Shown here piece by piece: positions 1-12,189 of a stretch of 64,000 nt of DNA. The translations under genes were made by a program, and so were the position numbers. The notes below the pieces were generated by a model that searched no databases, had not been told where the DNA came from, and saw only the letters and a list, made by a program, of their open reading frames with translations. This DNA comes from Rhynchospora pubera (lineage: Eukaryota > Streptophyta > Magnoliopsida > Poales > Cyperaceae), in NCBI GenBank assembly GCA_028095005.1, contig CM051459.1:134131657-134195656 (forward strand), given 5' to 3'. Each line of letters begins with the position of its first letter. Position 1 is the stretch's first letter.

Positions 1-1130
1 TCAATATTTCATATATTCTCTATTTATGTGCGAAAAAAAAGTAAAACGAATTAATTTTTCGGAATGAAGATGAAATAAAAATTTCTAACTAGGATATTTA
101 TACCGGGAACACATGTAGGTAAATAGAAACAAGCAAAAAGTACATGAATGGTGGTTGCATGATACAACGTGTAAAGGCCCAATCATTTGAGCTGCCCTGT
201 ACCACAACAGTGAAAGTTGTGAAACTGAAACCTAAATGCAAAAAATTTATTTTTCTTTATTATTTTACATTTTTACTTTTAAAATGAAGCAAAACAACAA
301 GCGATATCATGCCAACATTGGTTGCTTACTACTGATCTGTTCTGCCTACTTGAAAAGCTTAGAAATTTCCAATTGGAATTCCAAACAGATAGAACCAATT
401 CCCACAACCAATATCTGGATTTTCTATCACACGTGTCGGAACCAAATTTTTGTTCGGAACCACTGACATGAAAATTTTCTTTCTTTTTTTTTTGGAAAAT
501 TAATAAATTTGTTTCTGAATTCCTTTTCAACTAGGTGTTTCTGTCGCACGCACAAAACCAATAAACAATGGTTCATTAATCATTATAACGCCACCAAACA
601 CATTGAAACATTGGAACAGGAAAAAATAGTAGGCCCACAATATAGCTCTTTTCCACTTGACTGACCGAGAAAAACAGAGAAAGATAAAAATGATCAGAAT
701 TTTCGATTCAAATTTGCATAGGATATGCACACCCATGCTTCAATAAACCACAATACGGAAGTCCCCACATGCAGGGAAAAAAAAACTATAAAAACTTATA
801 ACCAGGGACATAATGCGCAAGACATGTTCATCATTAAGAAGAAAGATGTAGCAAGCAACCCTATACACTATAAACTTTGTGGCAACATAAATGTCGAATC
901 ACATTATACATAAAAATTGACTTACAGTCATTGGAATGAATACATTTATTTCGTCCAAAGAAGAACCATGCATGGAAGAGAACATAAAATATAGGCTAGG
1001 GTGTACACATCCTTCATAAACCACACACAGAGCGGGGCCATTAGAAAGAAAATTAAAAGGAGGCGTTGGAAAATCTACCAAAAATCTGTCCTGCCCAACT
1101 TAAATTAACTGATGCTCACACACTTGGACG
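1..1130. other. AT-rich intergenic DNA, no gene recognised
   Basis: I find no open frame resembling a known protein, no tRNA-like boxes and no clear terminal repeats here. The short open frames are small, overlap on both strands and have no recognisable motifs. The right edge is set by the long terminal inverted repeat of the next element. Confidence 0.5.
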
Positions 1131-1905
1131 GATCCAGATCCTCTGAACTTCTCGTAAAAGAAGACCACTGGACTTCTTTTAATCTGAACCGTCCGATCTA
1201 AACAGACAGATAGATCTGAAGAAAGAAAAATGATCCCTTCGTTGAGTCTCCTTCGTCTCCTTCGAACTCTCCTCCTTCTCGCATCCATCCCGCTTGGAAT
1301 AAATTGTGCCTTTTTGGTTTTGTTCGTCTCAGGCAGGCATATTAATCCAATTTCCCTCTGAATTTTTTCTGCTATGCCCCTTTAACACTTTTTCTTCTCC
1401 AAATCAAGCAAAATCTAACAATCCTCGGTGAAATTGGTGGGATTTGTGAGTTGTGACTGGAATAAGGCACAATTCGACCTCACTCCAGCCACTATTTCCT
1501 CCACGTGACACTGACAAAGAACTTAGAGCTGTGGTCTGACAAAGAACAGCAGTGGATAAACTGAGATCTCCGAAATCAGTGCTTCTGAGCTGAATCTCAC
1601 ATCAGGGTCGTGACAGATGGAGCCCAAGGCTACAGTTTGTGTGACGGGAGCCTCAGGATTGATTGGTTCATGGCTTGTGAAAAAATTGCTGGAGAAATAC
1701 TATGTACATGCAGTAGTAAGAAACTTAGCTACTGTTTCTCTCTCGCTTGTTGTCAGGCGGAGGAGAGTTCGAAGGAGACGAAGGAGACTCAATGAAGAGG
1801 TCATTTTTTTTTCTTCACATATGTCCGTCCGTTTAGATCAGACGGTTCAAAATAAAAGAAGTCCAGTGGTCTTCTATTATAAGAAGTTCAGAGGATCCGG
1901 ATTCC
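1131..1905. mobile_element. Pack-MULE-like element with ~150-bp terminal inverted repeats
   Basis: Two arms of about 150 bp, 1131-1276 and 1754-1905, are inverted copies of each other. They share blocks such as GATCCTCTGAACTTCT at the outer end and the GGAGAGTTCGAAGGAGACGA block (plus-strand sense of the right arm) at the inner end. The flanking nonamers ACTTGGACG (1122-1130) and ATTTGAACA (1906-1914) agree at 6 of 9 positions. The three differences are all C/T or G/A, as expected of an old Mutator-type 9-bp target duplication. Between the arms lies a 5' UTR-like stretch plus the first exon of a reductase gene, with no transposase. Long TIRs, a 9-bp duplication and a captured host exon are the definition of a Pack-MULE. 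The exact termini are uncertain by a few bases. Confidence 0.7.
1617..1727 (+). pseudogene. Captured exon 1 of a dihydroflavonol 4-reductase-like gene
   Basis: The reading frame begins at an ATG and gives MEPKATVCVTGASGLIGSWL followed by VKKLLEKYYVHAVVRN. This is the N-terminal Rossmann beta-alpha-beta unit of the NADPH-dependent DFR/anthocyanidin reductase/cinnamoyl-CoA reductase family. The dinucleotide-binding glycine motif GASGLIG is at residues 11-17. Similarity stops at about 1727, where family genes usually have the first intron, and the sequence then runs into the right TIR. Only about 36 of the roughly 330 residues of a full enzyme are present, so it cannot be catalytic. The 300 bp upstream look like the original 5' UTR. 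The family is clear. Which member (flavonoid or lignin branch) is not. Confidence 0.75.
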
Positions 1906-2439
1906 ATTTGAACAACCCATGCAATGCACCACTGGAGAATTTGTTTGAACGAAGTACGACTAGCCACAGTAACAACCACAAACTGAACTAAACCAACAAC
2001 AATACCACATACTGTTCATCCTTCATTCTAAATATATGATTTTTTCAATAATAAACTGTGCGGAGGCAATCCATATAGTTATTACCTCTCTTTTTTTAGC
2101 ATAACATTTTGAACATGATCGAACCAAAAAAAAAGAAAAAAAATTCTCAAAACTTTTTAGCTTGCATTTTCTAATAAACTCAAGCAAAAAATGCGTACTG
2201 TTAATTCATTTTTTTTTTTCAGAGTTTGAGACTCCCATTCATAACTTTTTTTTTAAAAAAAAATAATTTACTAATTGAATAAGTTCGAATCTAGCTTAAG
2301 ACTCCTTCATATACTGGAATATGAATAAGGAATTTGAATAAACCCTTTCTTATTCACTCCATATCGCTTAACTCTCATTTGATTATTTTTGAAGATAAAT
2401 TGGAGTATAAGCCACCCAACTTATTTTTAAATTAAATGT
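1906..2439. other. AT-rich spacer, no gene recognised
   Basis: Homopolymer A and T runs dominate. No coding similarity or paired terminal repeats are visible. Confidence 0.45.
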
Positions 2440-2525
2440 CTATGAAAGACCTCTAATCGGATTTCGAACCTACGACCTTTCATTTAAGATGCATTGTTCT
2501 TTACCACTAGATCAAGAGTTGATTC
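2440..2525 (-). repeat. tRNA-derived SINE-like head (RNA polymerase III boxes)
   Basis: On the minus strand an A-box-like TCTAGTGGTAA (2501-2511) is followed about 30 bp later by a B-box-like GGTTCGAAATCC (2459-2470). This spacing and order are typical of tRNA-derived SINEs. The rest does not fold as an obvious functional tRNA. I cannot place the 3' end of the element or a target duplication. Confidence 0.45.
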
Positions 2526-2969
2526 TTCAACTCTCATTATTGAAAAAACCAATTGCACAGTACCATTATCTACTTTTTTTTTGCTCTCTCTATTCTGATA
2601 TTGTAACTGAACAACAAGGAATCAATTTAATTTGACCAACGTATTTCGAACGACATCAAAGCGTATGTTTTTTTTCCTCCTATTTTACTCTATTTCAGAC
2701 ATCTTTAAATTATTTTATTCTACGCACAAACATAAATTTTCGGAGTGAATGCATTTTGAGTCATCTGACTAACGATATGCGTCCAGAAACCATATTCAAA
2801 GACATCTCCACTACTTATAAAGCATCAGTAGAACAGGCATAAACTTCGAGATAAAAGGGAATTACACCCCTCTAATATCAAATATGGATCATTGATTTTG
2901 TTAATCTACTATGATCTGCGGTTTAGATTCAAATATCAGACTAAAAGGTCGATCTTTTAGCAGGAACTG

Positions 2970-3045
2970 TCTAGGTGGTGCGTTGGTAAAGCGCGTTGGT
3001 TCGTTCGCTAGCGCGCGACGGTTCGATTCTTTAACAGCGCAATTT
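2970..3045 (+). repeat. tRNA-derived SINE-like head inside Helitron 1
   Basis: An A-box-like segment TAGGTGGTGCGTTGGTAAAG (2972-2991) and a perfect B-box core GGTTCGATTC (3020-3029) are about 30 bp apart. A T-rich tail starts at 3041. This is the order and spacing of a tRNA-derived SINE head. A decayed tRNA pseudogene is an alternative. Confidence 0.45.
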
Positions 3046-3189
3046 TTTTCCTTTTTTTTATTTCATACGCTCCCTTCCTTTTTAGGAAAACAGTGTTTGT
3101 TTCCTCATATATAATAATTCAATTTCAAAGCCTCATTCTACTGTAGAAAGAGCTCGAATCTTACCGGCTCTCTTCCCTGTTCGCTCCCT

Positions 3190-4110
3190 GATGGATTTCA
3201 TCCTGTCCGTCCATCTTTGCAGGCCCTTTTCTGCGCTTGCTCTTGGTGGTTTTCTGCTGCGGTTGCTTTGTTATTTTCCTGCGTCTCTCTAATCTTTCCT
3301 TTGTGCGTCGCCCTTATCTCGCCTTCCGCCTTCGCCGCAACTGATCCCGTGCCTTTCTTTTCCGGACAGGGTGGTTCGCTTCTTTCTCCCTTTTTCGTCG
3401 TTCCCATGCCTCGCACTGTTGTGATTGCCGTTTGTGCGCTATGGAAGGTCCTGGATTGGCCTGTTTTCCTGTGCCGGATCAGTCTCTCTCTTTTCTGTCT
3501 GCCTCTCTTTGTTCTCTCCTGTTTGTGCCTTGGTTCTTCCTTCTGTGGTGAGCGATCTATTCTTTTCTTTTCAGGTTTTTGGCCTTTATTCCATCTGTAC
3601 TGCTCTGTGCTGGTTGATCGGTCCTTTCAGTACTGTCTGGTTTCCGTGGTTCAACCTGGTCTGGTATTCTTCCCTTTCCATCCTCTTCTTTTTCCTGTTT
3701 TTTCCTGGTATGGTGTGTTTCCTTTGTCAGATTTGTCTTTTTTCCTGCCTTGCCTTGATCTTTTGGCTGCTTTTGCTTTTTTTTTTCAGGTTGCCTGTTG
3801 TTCTTGGTGGTTGGTTCCTGCGCCTTACCAAGGTATTGCTGTTTTTATTGCTGTTGGTTTTGTTTTTTTTTCTTCAGTCCTCTTTCCCAGTTAGTTCTTC
3901 TTTAGATATGGTTCCTGGCCATTTTTTTTCGGTTGTTGGTTTACTTTTTGCTGTTCGGTGCTCCTCATGTTTCTTCTTTTTTTTCCCTGCCTTCCTCTTT
4001 GCCTTTTTCATTTTACTTTTGCTTATTGTTTCAGGAATTCCTCGCCAGCATTTTTCAGGACTCCTTGCCAGGTTTGTGTTTTTTCCTCTTTTTTACCTCT
4101 GAGTGGTTTA
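3190..4110. other. Pyrimidine-rich stretch inside Helitron 1
   Basis: The plus strand is strongly T/C-rich with many TTTTCCTG-like words. Two overlapping plus-strand frames stay open for 225 codons each. The predicted peptides are just F/L/S/C runs, which a pyrimidine-rich strand produces because it lacks TAA/TAG/TGA. I read this as low-complexity DNA, possibly captured promoter or intron sequence, not a protein gene. Confidence 0.5.
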
Positions 4111-7100
4111 TGTTTTTTTTCCCTTTGTTTTGTTACGGTTGTTGTCTTCTCATAGTGATTGATTATTTTTTGCAAATTTCTGGTTATCTTGGTGTTGCTG
4201 ATCAATTTGCTCCATGCCATTTTGTGCCATGGTTTGTTACTCTGCGCTTTCCCAATCTGTTGTTGTATCACAGACTTGCTGCGGTTGTCTTTGGTATCGT
4301 TCTGTCAGTTTTCAAGGTATGTCATTTCTAACTTTGCCAGTTTATTATACTAACATTCAAACTCCAGTGGTGACATTTCAAGTATTTGACTGGTGGTTTT
4401 CTTTTTCATGAATTTCTTTTATATTCACATCTAAATCCATCTCATGTGCAGGGCGACACTTAAAAAAGCACAAAGGGATTTCCTCTCTTATAGTAAGTTG
4501 TAAATACTTCAATTAGTGATTCCCTCTTAGTTTCTGACAATATGCCAGTGAAGAATATCAGTTGGGCTCTTACTGAAAAGCATATATATGCCAACCTGAT
4601 TTAGTTAAAAGTGCGCATTTGATTGAACATAGATAACAAACATGGAACTTCTTCCAAAATTACGACTGCTAATAAAATTTAGATAGCTTACATTTTTCTA
4701 TTCAAAATATATGCAGGACTTCAGCATGGAAGTGGAGGTGAGACCTGTGCGTAATTAACTTTTTAGCTTGGTTTACTAATGAATAAAGTTCACTAAGGGA
4801 AGGCATGTTCTACAAGGTAATTGTTGTTTGTTTTCACTTATTTAGCTAAGATGAGTTCTAGTCACACTAAGATGTTCAACCTGTTTCAAGATGATATAAT
4901 AAGTCTTATAAATGTTAATGCTCTAAATGTTATGTTTATTTGTTATTGTGTTTTCGAATTTGTATAAGTGATATTAGCTTATTGTTATATCGGACCTTCA
5001 CATGATGAATTGTTTTGGTTGCCACCTCACCCTAAAAAAACACAAGATGAATTGTTAGGTGGAAAAATATCGGCATAAGCGATTCAATCCCCCCCCCTCA
5101 TTTCGACCATATTTAGTTATTCAATGGCTTCTAATTATTTTTACTTTTTTTTAGTTTTCTCGGCAGCAAGTTGCAGATAGACTACTCAGCTTTTGCATAT
5201 TGTGGACCTGGATGTGAAAGCCTTAACAAGGATGTAAGGGTACAGTGGTCACGCATCTTTTATTTTTGTTCTTTAAAATTAAAATTAATACATCAAAGGT
5301 AAAAAGACTACATATTTAAGATATGTATTTTTGGCAGATAAACCTGTTTAATAAAGAATTTTCTGACATGTTATAACAATGGATCAGGTGAAAAAAAAAA
5401 TCAAAGTAGCTGCATCCATCTAGGTATGATTTGTACAACTTAATCTTGAAAGATGGCATAGCGCATAAATTGAGGCTACTGGTATATGAATATTTTTTTC
5501 TATCGTTTTGTTTTACAAGTATTTGTATATAAGCAATCTGAATTTTATTACACAAAGAGAGCTAAATGGGGGTAATTCTAATTGAGTTAAATAAATACAA
5601 GAATGATCAGAGTGTTATGTTCTTTGCCTGTGCCCATATTCTCTACAGTTTTGTTCTTTTTCATGTTAAATGTCAGCTATTTACCGTGTGGGATTTTGTT
5701 CTTTACCTTAGATATCACACTTTTTCTGTGACCTGATTACAATTGTTGCCTCCATGTTCTGTTCATTTCAATCTTATTTCGAATCTGCTCGGCTCAGTGC
5801 CTCTGACACTGCTATTTTTTTTCTGTTGGTTTTCTTATTTCGAATTTGTTGAGCTCAGTACTTCTAACATTCTAACATCGCTGTTTTTTTTTTGCAGTTT
5901 TGTTGTGCCTGCTACTGGTATGGTTAGTACCTTTTCTTTTATGCTGTATTTTAGAGGAAGATTTCATACAGTTAATGACAAGAGGAATACATTGGTCTTT
6001 GTAGATGGATAGTGCTCTTTTTTGGAGCATTGTTGTTTTCCAGTTTGAATAATACCAGCTCTTTTCTGTACCAAATGTTGTCTTTTCTGTACCAAATGTT
6101 GTTTTTCAGTTTAGATGTCAGGTTTTTGGTATGGCCTGGTTACCGCTATTTTTTCTACCTTCTTCTCCTGGTGTATTTCCCCATCGCATCCTCATGTGCT
6201 TTACAGAGAGAGAGAGAAATGGAGACCGAGGGGAGGGCTGGAGTGACAGGGGCTGCATTAGGCGAGCTTCGATCGGCACCGTTGTTTGAAAGAAGCGGCA
6301 ATTGTCAATCAAGCCAGGTTTGTCTTTCCTTCGTTTCTTCTGAGCTTTTGCATTCTTCTTCTTCTTCTTTGTTTTCCCAGACTAGAAACTGAGTAGTTAT
6401 GGCCTCTTCGTACCAAGCGATCTCCATTCTTCTCTATCTATCTGTCAAGCTGGATTATGACCAGTTTAGGCCTGCAAGCTTAAGTTTTTCAAAGCTTAGT
6501 TTCTCTATGCAATTTTGTAATTTCACTTGATTGACCTGATTTCTTTTGCTTTTCGTTCCCTTGCAGCTTCCACTGTTGGGTGTTTGGGGCTTTTCACAGC
6601 TACAATGCTTATGGTTCTTTGGCTTATTCTTCCTCAGCTTATGGAGATGTGCACAGTTCAAGAAACAGGAGAAGATGCAGTGTTAAAGGTGTCACTTTCT
6701 CTATTATCAATTTTCTTATCTTTTTTTTTTACTACAGTCAATAAAAAATTGATAGGTCCGAAAAATGATCGACTTTAGGGGAAAAGTTCTATCTGCCGAA
6801 TGGAAGACAACAAATGTTATTTATGCATGGAGGTGAAGCCGTTATTTCTCCATCTTCCGATTTTAGGTACTGTCTCTTCTCCTCATTTCTCATTTATGTT
6901 TTGCTTGATGATTCTGTTAATTTTTGTATAGCTTCTTATGTTCTTTTCTGAATTTTCATCTTTGCAATTATATATGTGTGTGAATTTTATTTGAAATTTG
7001 GGCACAATTGGTCGTTATTAAAGAATTGGGGCTTAAGTTCATAGTTTGTCGAATGAATAATGCTGCAACAACAATTAAAATTGTGTGTACAATCGTGCTG

Positions 7101-9650
7101 TCATATGGTTGATCTCGCTTTTTTGTTATTGTGGTAGTTGATGTTTCACTCTTATTTTAGTTGATAAGAACTGCAATGTCTTGGGATTTGGGGCTCACAT
7201 GATTGGATCAGTTTCAGTCAGTACCTTGAGTAATTAGATTGGGTCCTCATATACTATTTTGTGAGATATCTGAATTTCCATCTTTGCAATTTTATTTTCT
7301 TTTCTTAGAAAGCTACACCTGAAATGTGGTCTGGTGAGCAGTACTGTTTATGAAACTGTGGCGGCCTTTTACAAGTTTTAGTTGCATATATGAATTTATT
7401 TTTTGCACGGATGTGTATAAAAGTTCAGTTCAGGCTATTCTATCAAGTTGCATGGATTGATTAAATTTGTGCTTTTGTTGGTACATAAAAATATTCTATC
7501 AGTTAACTACCAAGTTGTAGACAGATCTGATCATAGGATATTATAATTGTCTGGAAAACCAATTCTGAAAGAGAATAAAATGTCAACAGCCTCTTACATG
7601 TGCTCAGTCAGACAAGGTACCAATGCAATTTTAAAATTAGAATAATATGTTATCCTACGAAAGCAAAATTATTCTTTTTTAATATCTGTATAAAGAGCAA
7701 TGATAAAGTAGCTTCTTAGCATCAATATGACCGATTGATATAATGCAATTTAGATAGTTTAAATTTAAAAAAGCAAAAGTCATTTGTTTATACAGCATTC
7801 ATTTGATTCAAAGCAGTTACTTAAAAGTGATGCCGTGAACAATTTAATGCAAAACTTTTCTTATTTGCACTGCATTTTCTCATGTTTTCTAACTTTCAGC
7901 TAATAGGATGTGATTCCCTTTGATGCTGATAATGACATAATGTGTATGAGACGATGAGAGATGCCAGCAAGATGCAACGGCATAGACTCAACCCAATTTA
8001 AGAGAGAAGCACATGCAGTAGGTTACATTCTTGATTTTAAGGTCCTCAGTAAATTACCATTTTAGTTTCTTAATGTTAAATTACTGATATTTTCTTTCCA
8101 CATGCAAAAAATTGCATTTTTTTTCCGTGTTGTCGCTGTGTCTTGCTTATATAGAATATAGTGTATTTAACATAATGTCATCAGATAATCTGCATTGGCC
8201 GAGGATGTTCAGAGTACATTATGATCATTAGGAGGCAGAGAGGAAATTTGGGAGCTACTTAAGGACATATCTGGTAATGACAAAGCACTTCCTCGGAGGA
8301 GAAAATTGATTTGTGAAGAAAACTGATCTGAGTAAAAATGGAGAAGGTCGAAGCCAACTTTGGTCTAACTTCCGCGCGATGCAATAGCTAGTTCCCATTA
8401 AAAGTAATTTGTCCCATACTCCCATTCGCTCCCTAATTTACACCGCTCCCTAATTTACACCGCTCTCATCTCTTCTTCTCTAAAGGAAAAACCCTAGCTG
8501 GTTCCGCCGCCAACCTCCTCACGCTTTCCTCTTCCCCTCTTTCTCCTTCAGTCCGCCTGTCTTTTCTATCCCTCTTTCTCCTTCAATGATCCGACAAACC
8601 CTAATTTCTATCAGATTCATTTTCAACTCGCCCTTGTCGGCGCACTTCTTCTCCTCCGATGACGACGAGATGAGCGTCCTTTCACAAGGAACAAGAGCGA
8701 TCTAGGTCAACACCCCAAATGTTCTCCTCTCTTTCTTCAGCGACATGGTCTTGACGTGTTGCACAGAGATCTCCGCCAAGCTCATCCACGGCCAGGAGGT
8801 CGTCAGGAGGGCTGAAACTGATTGTCGTGGAGGTTGGTACCAATGCATTGCCTAATAGAATTTGCTCCCTACTGTGTACAGAATTTGTATATGCCCCTAG
8901 GATCTTTGTAATTTGACTCACTGTGAGCCAGGTTGTCCAGCTTTTTCATCTAAGTTTGAGCCCTGCACAAATCAAATCAAATTTGAACAGGTGCACTTGA
9001 TGGAACATGGTTTATATGTGATGTGCTGTGTTCGCCAGGCAGAAAATGCCCCAGTGATTTTCGTTACATTTGATAGCTGGAAAAGACTTAAATTTATGAC
9101 AATGCTTGTATAATTGTGTTTTCATTGTTTGTTTAGTTAATTAGAACTGTGATCCTTAAATTTTAATGCTCTATGTCTTTTTGAATGATTTGTCAACCGG
9201 ACACTGACCAAGCTCCGGTTTACAAGGAATGCAATCTCAGACACAGAGAAGGGACTTTTTGAAGTAATCATTATAACTTAAAGTGCTTATTTTAATTCTT
9301 ATTTTGTGTGATGGAGAGGCTTATTATTTATTTATTTATTTTTCTTTTGGTATGATGTTTGGTGGTTACAGACGCTTTTGGAGGACGATGATTTTACACC
9401 ATCAGAATCCCTTCAAATGTTATGAATCCTTCTGGAAAGGATTATATCATCTCTTCTGTCAGAGCTGTAAGTTATGTCCTTTTCAGTTTGTTTATTTTAT
9501 CAAGTATTCTTATCTTTTCTCTAATTCATAGGTTTGTATCAAGTAATGTTCTTGTTCTTTATGTTGCTATTGAGGATTTTATGATGCATGTCAATAACAT
9601 GAGTTAGTTAAAAGGTTATATATTCTGAATTATTGATGTTTTTTTGCCCC
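4111..9650 (+). other. Helitron 1 interior: intron-like DNA with unassigned exon-like patches
   Basis: Most of this is T-rich, intron-like sequence on the plus strand. Short patches have exon-like composition and splice borders. One is about 6196-6319. Another, after CCCTTGCAG near 6565, has a frame containing the tyrosine/serine-rich string SYNAYGSLAYSSSAYGDVHS. Others are at 8610-8850, 9190-9260 and 9370-9470 (ending in a GTAAG donor). I cannot assign any of them to a family. Their strand matches the Helitron, so they are probably further captured fragments. Frameshifts and stops occur within them. Confidence 0.4.
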
Positions 9651-9659
9651 CTTCTGTAG

Positions 9660-10262
9660 AGATGCCTTCCACGGGAGAGCTTGGATGAGCATTTTGTGAT
9701 TCACACCGTAAGTTATTCCAATATGTTCTGTCTGTTTCTGTCCAGTGCCTTAGAAAAACTATAAGCTGTTTTGTTAATTTTGACTCTCTCTTGCTGAAGG
9801 AAACATTTACATATCTTAAAGATTGAAAGCTTGCATGTTTTAACTTTTGTTTGTTTTTTAATAAAAACAGGATGGTGTGAATGTTTTGTCTGTGAACTAT
9901 GGATCTGTGAACTATGAATACCGGTACATACCTGAGGTGCCATTTTAGGTTAACAAATTTTTTTTCCCTTTTGATTTTAAATAGGTTTCGTTTCTAAGTT
10001 TCCTGCAATCTATCTTTCATTTTTGAAGGTGATTCATCCATCTGATGCGCAAGCAGATGGTGAACTTAGTATTTCTGATGGTGATACCGTTGTTGATCGT
10101 CAGGTACATAATTAAATTAGCCCATAAATTTCCAAGGACTTGAAAAAACTTCTGGCTCAATTAAGTTCACGAATCACCTCAATTTATTTTTCCACCTGAA
10201 TGATTATGTAGGTGTCACCTAATGGATGGTCAGAGGGAGAGTGCTAAGGAAGAACTGGGTGG
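9660..10262 (+). pseudogene. Captured SH3-domain gene fragment (plant SH3P-like), disrupted
   Basis: Three consecutive exon-like segments have conserved splice borders: 9871-9936 (after AAAAACAG), 10029-10103 (ends before GTACAT) and from 10212. The second and third encode the SH3 core: HPSDAQADGELSISDGD, then VSPNGWSEGEC and GWFP. This pattern (ALYDY-like start, acidic RT loop, W..GEC, G.FP) matches the C-terminal SH3 domain of plant SH3P1-3-type BAR-SH3 proteins, which act in clathrin-mediated and autophagic membrane traffic. An in-frame TAA follows GEC, where the family usually has a charged residue, and another stop follows WFP. The fragment is therefore a pseudogene. The exon at 9660-9707 just upstream is compatible but not recognisable. 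It lies near the 3' end of Helitron 1 in the same orientation. Confidence 0.65.
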
Positions 10263-10375
10263 TTTCCATGATCAGTTTATGTCCAGCGTAGAGACAAAGT
10301 CCCATCCGGTAAAGTAATTGGTTTTCCCTTCATCTATACCTTTATTTATGTTGCTTTTTTCTGTTAGTCTGTAAC

Positions 10376-10540
10376 TGAAGAGATTGATAGGCTTAAGATG
10401 AGCCAGCTTGATGCTAGAAAAAATATGCAGTACTTCCTTCAAACATATTTGGAAGACCTAAACAACCAAATCATCAATGTGGTGGAGAAAATAAAAACCC
10501 CATCTGTTCCTGATTATTCAATTTGGTATGATAATCGGTA
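10376..10540 (+). pseudogene. Unidentified captured exon-like fragment
   Basis: An open stretch reads EEIDRLKMSQLDARKNMQYF and then LQTYLEDLNNQIINVVEKIK. It is heptad-rich and predicted alpha-helical. It follows the SH3 fragment on the same strand, but I do not recognise the family. It ends about 165 bp later in AT-rich DNA. Without a database comparison I cannot say whether it belongs to the same donor gene as the SH3 exons. Confidence 0.35.
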
Positions 10541-12150
10541 ATCTTTTATTTGAATTCATAAGAATTTTAATTCATAAATCTGGAAATTTTTCCACATAAC
10601 TTTTCTTACAATTCATCTCATATAGCTTCGGATGACCTATAATTTAAAACAAGCAATGCAGTAGGAGCAATGAACTGATAAATAACGTCAAGGACCTTGC
10701 TTAAAAAAAAACAAAAAGACAGATGCTCTGGAAGAGCTATCAAGGATTGAGGTAGATTCATCACGAATTTGTTCTTTATTTGGCTCTTTGATCTCTATTA
10801 TGTGGCTTTAATTAATTTTCTGGTTCATCTATGCATTTTTAGATGGAAAAGTTCTTTTCAAAATGGACCACCGATAAAGTGTTTAGGGATCTGTATGGAA
10901 GAAGGGCAATTTCGTCACTTGATAATTAGTTGTGGGCTCCGCAGTCGGCACACATTGACAAAATAAAAACATGCTATAACCTGATAGCTGATACCCGCAT
11001 AGTTCAATAATCTTTGCTCCTATTTTTTCCTTGTTTTATTTTGTATTTTCCATTGTAAGTTAGTCTGGACTATTAACTAGGTTTTTATTTAATTATGTAC
11101 TTCAATATAAATTATGGAAATATATTAGGTATTAGCTTCTCAATGTTCTTTAGCTGTATAAATTAACTAGGTTTTTTTTTTTGAACTAAAGTCCGTAGGC
11201 AATCCATATTGGTTTTTTTTATACACTTGGCAGTTAGTTAATTGTTCTAGACTTAGTTGTTTAAGGAATAGTTAATTGTTCTAGACTCTTTTTTTCCATG
11301 TATGTCATGAATTACGTTAGAGAAAAAAAATTATTTGGAATTATTTGTGTATATTTTCTGTTTGGTTCCTTTTTATTTTCAGTAAGATTTTTTCCAATTT
11401 GGAGTTGGAGGCCATCAATAATATGATATGATTATTACAATTGGTTAATTGCCTTTTCATTCTACCCAGCTAATGACGTTGAGGAAACAAAGAAAGAGAG
11501 ATCATTATTTGGAACCTATTTGGTAACATAAATCAAATGAAATCAAACACATGTCACCAGGTTATCTAAAATACAAATTTATTAATTATGTTTTGGGTTT
11601 TATGCTCTTACCCAAAAATTTCACTAAATGATTATACAAAATTCAAAGCCGTTAAAATATCATTGAATACTTGCTTATTTTGTCTCAATTGGTTAATGTA
11701 TTAGCTTGATTTCTTTCCTTTTGGATAGTCTTTTACTTTTGGTATGTTTTCCTGTACAATCCCGTTACATCTCTTGTTTATTATAGACGTTTATATATCG
11801 TTTTTTATTAGTCTATATAATAAATTAGTCAATGAGAAGAAATTTTTTATTTTTTATTGATGCTAATTTCAGCTGGTTTGTTAATTTTTTTGAATCAAAA
11901 TAATAAAGTAACTTCACTGTACATTTCTTTAACCAAATTAACAAACTAATTTCAGCTGGTTTGTTCATTTTCTTTTTTTTTAATAAAATAAAATGCTAAT
12001 TTCAACTGAGCAAAATATATGGTGCTGAAATTAAGATTTATGGTTTGAAGATGTCTAATTTTTTAAGAAGAATTCTATAAGAACAAAAAAAAAAAATTAC
12101 ACAAAAATAATATATACTAAAAGTCTTTAATTTTTTTTAAATATATCAAA
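10541..12150. other. AT-rich 3' part of Helitron 1
   Basis: No gene is recognisable. The sequence is AT-rich with many T runs. It is bounded on the right by the conserved ~60-bp 3' terminal segment that Helitron 2 also has. Confidence 0.5.
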
Positions 12151-12158
12151 TAAAAAAT

Positions 12159-12189
12159 TGCCCGCACATTGAGCGGGCACTGCTGCTAG
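12159..12189 (+). other. Helitron 1 3' terminal hairpin and CTAG end
   Basis: The stem is TGCCCGC (12159-12165) paired with GCGGGCA (12173-12179), with a 7-nt loop ACATTGA, then CTGCTGCTAG ending at 12189. Helitron hairpins near CTRR act as the rolling-circle termination signal. The preceding ATATATCAAA-containing segment also matches Helitron 2. Confidence 0.85.

Larger units (their letters stand above)
2805..12189 (+). mobile_element. Non-autonomous Helitron 1 (9.4 kb) with captured gene fragments
   Basis: The 5' terminus TCTCCACTACTTATAAAGCA begins after an A (2804). The 3' terminus is a 7-bp-stem hairpin (TGCCCGC/GCGGGCA, 12159-12179) followed by CTGCTGCTAG and then a host T (12190). These are Helitron hallmarks: 5' TC, a hairpin about 10 bp before CTRR, and insertion between A and T. 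The second Helitron in this window (24256-32264) shares both ends. The flanks joined without the element match an unoccupied related sequence near 17003-17060. No Rep/helicase coding region is visible, so it is non-autonomous. The interior contains intron-exon fragments on the plus strand, such as SH3 exons near 10 kb. Confidence 0.85.

Noticed and set aside
1100..1288. Arginine-rich peptide (RRRRVRRRRRR) as a basic protein
   Set aside because: It is translation of the GGAGGAGAGTTCGAAGGAGA TIR text and appears in both arms in opposite orientation.
3217..4102. Two overlapping 225-codon plus frames rich in Phe/Leu/Ser
   Set aside because: The strand is pyrimidine-rich, which removes stop codons. 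The peptides have no motif and both frames are equally open.
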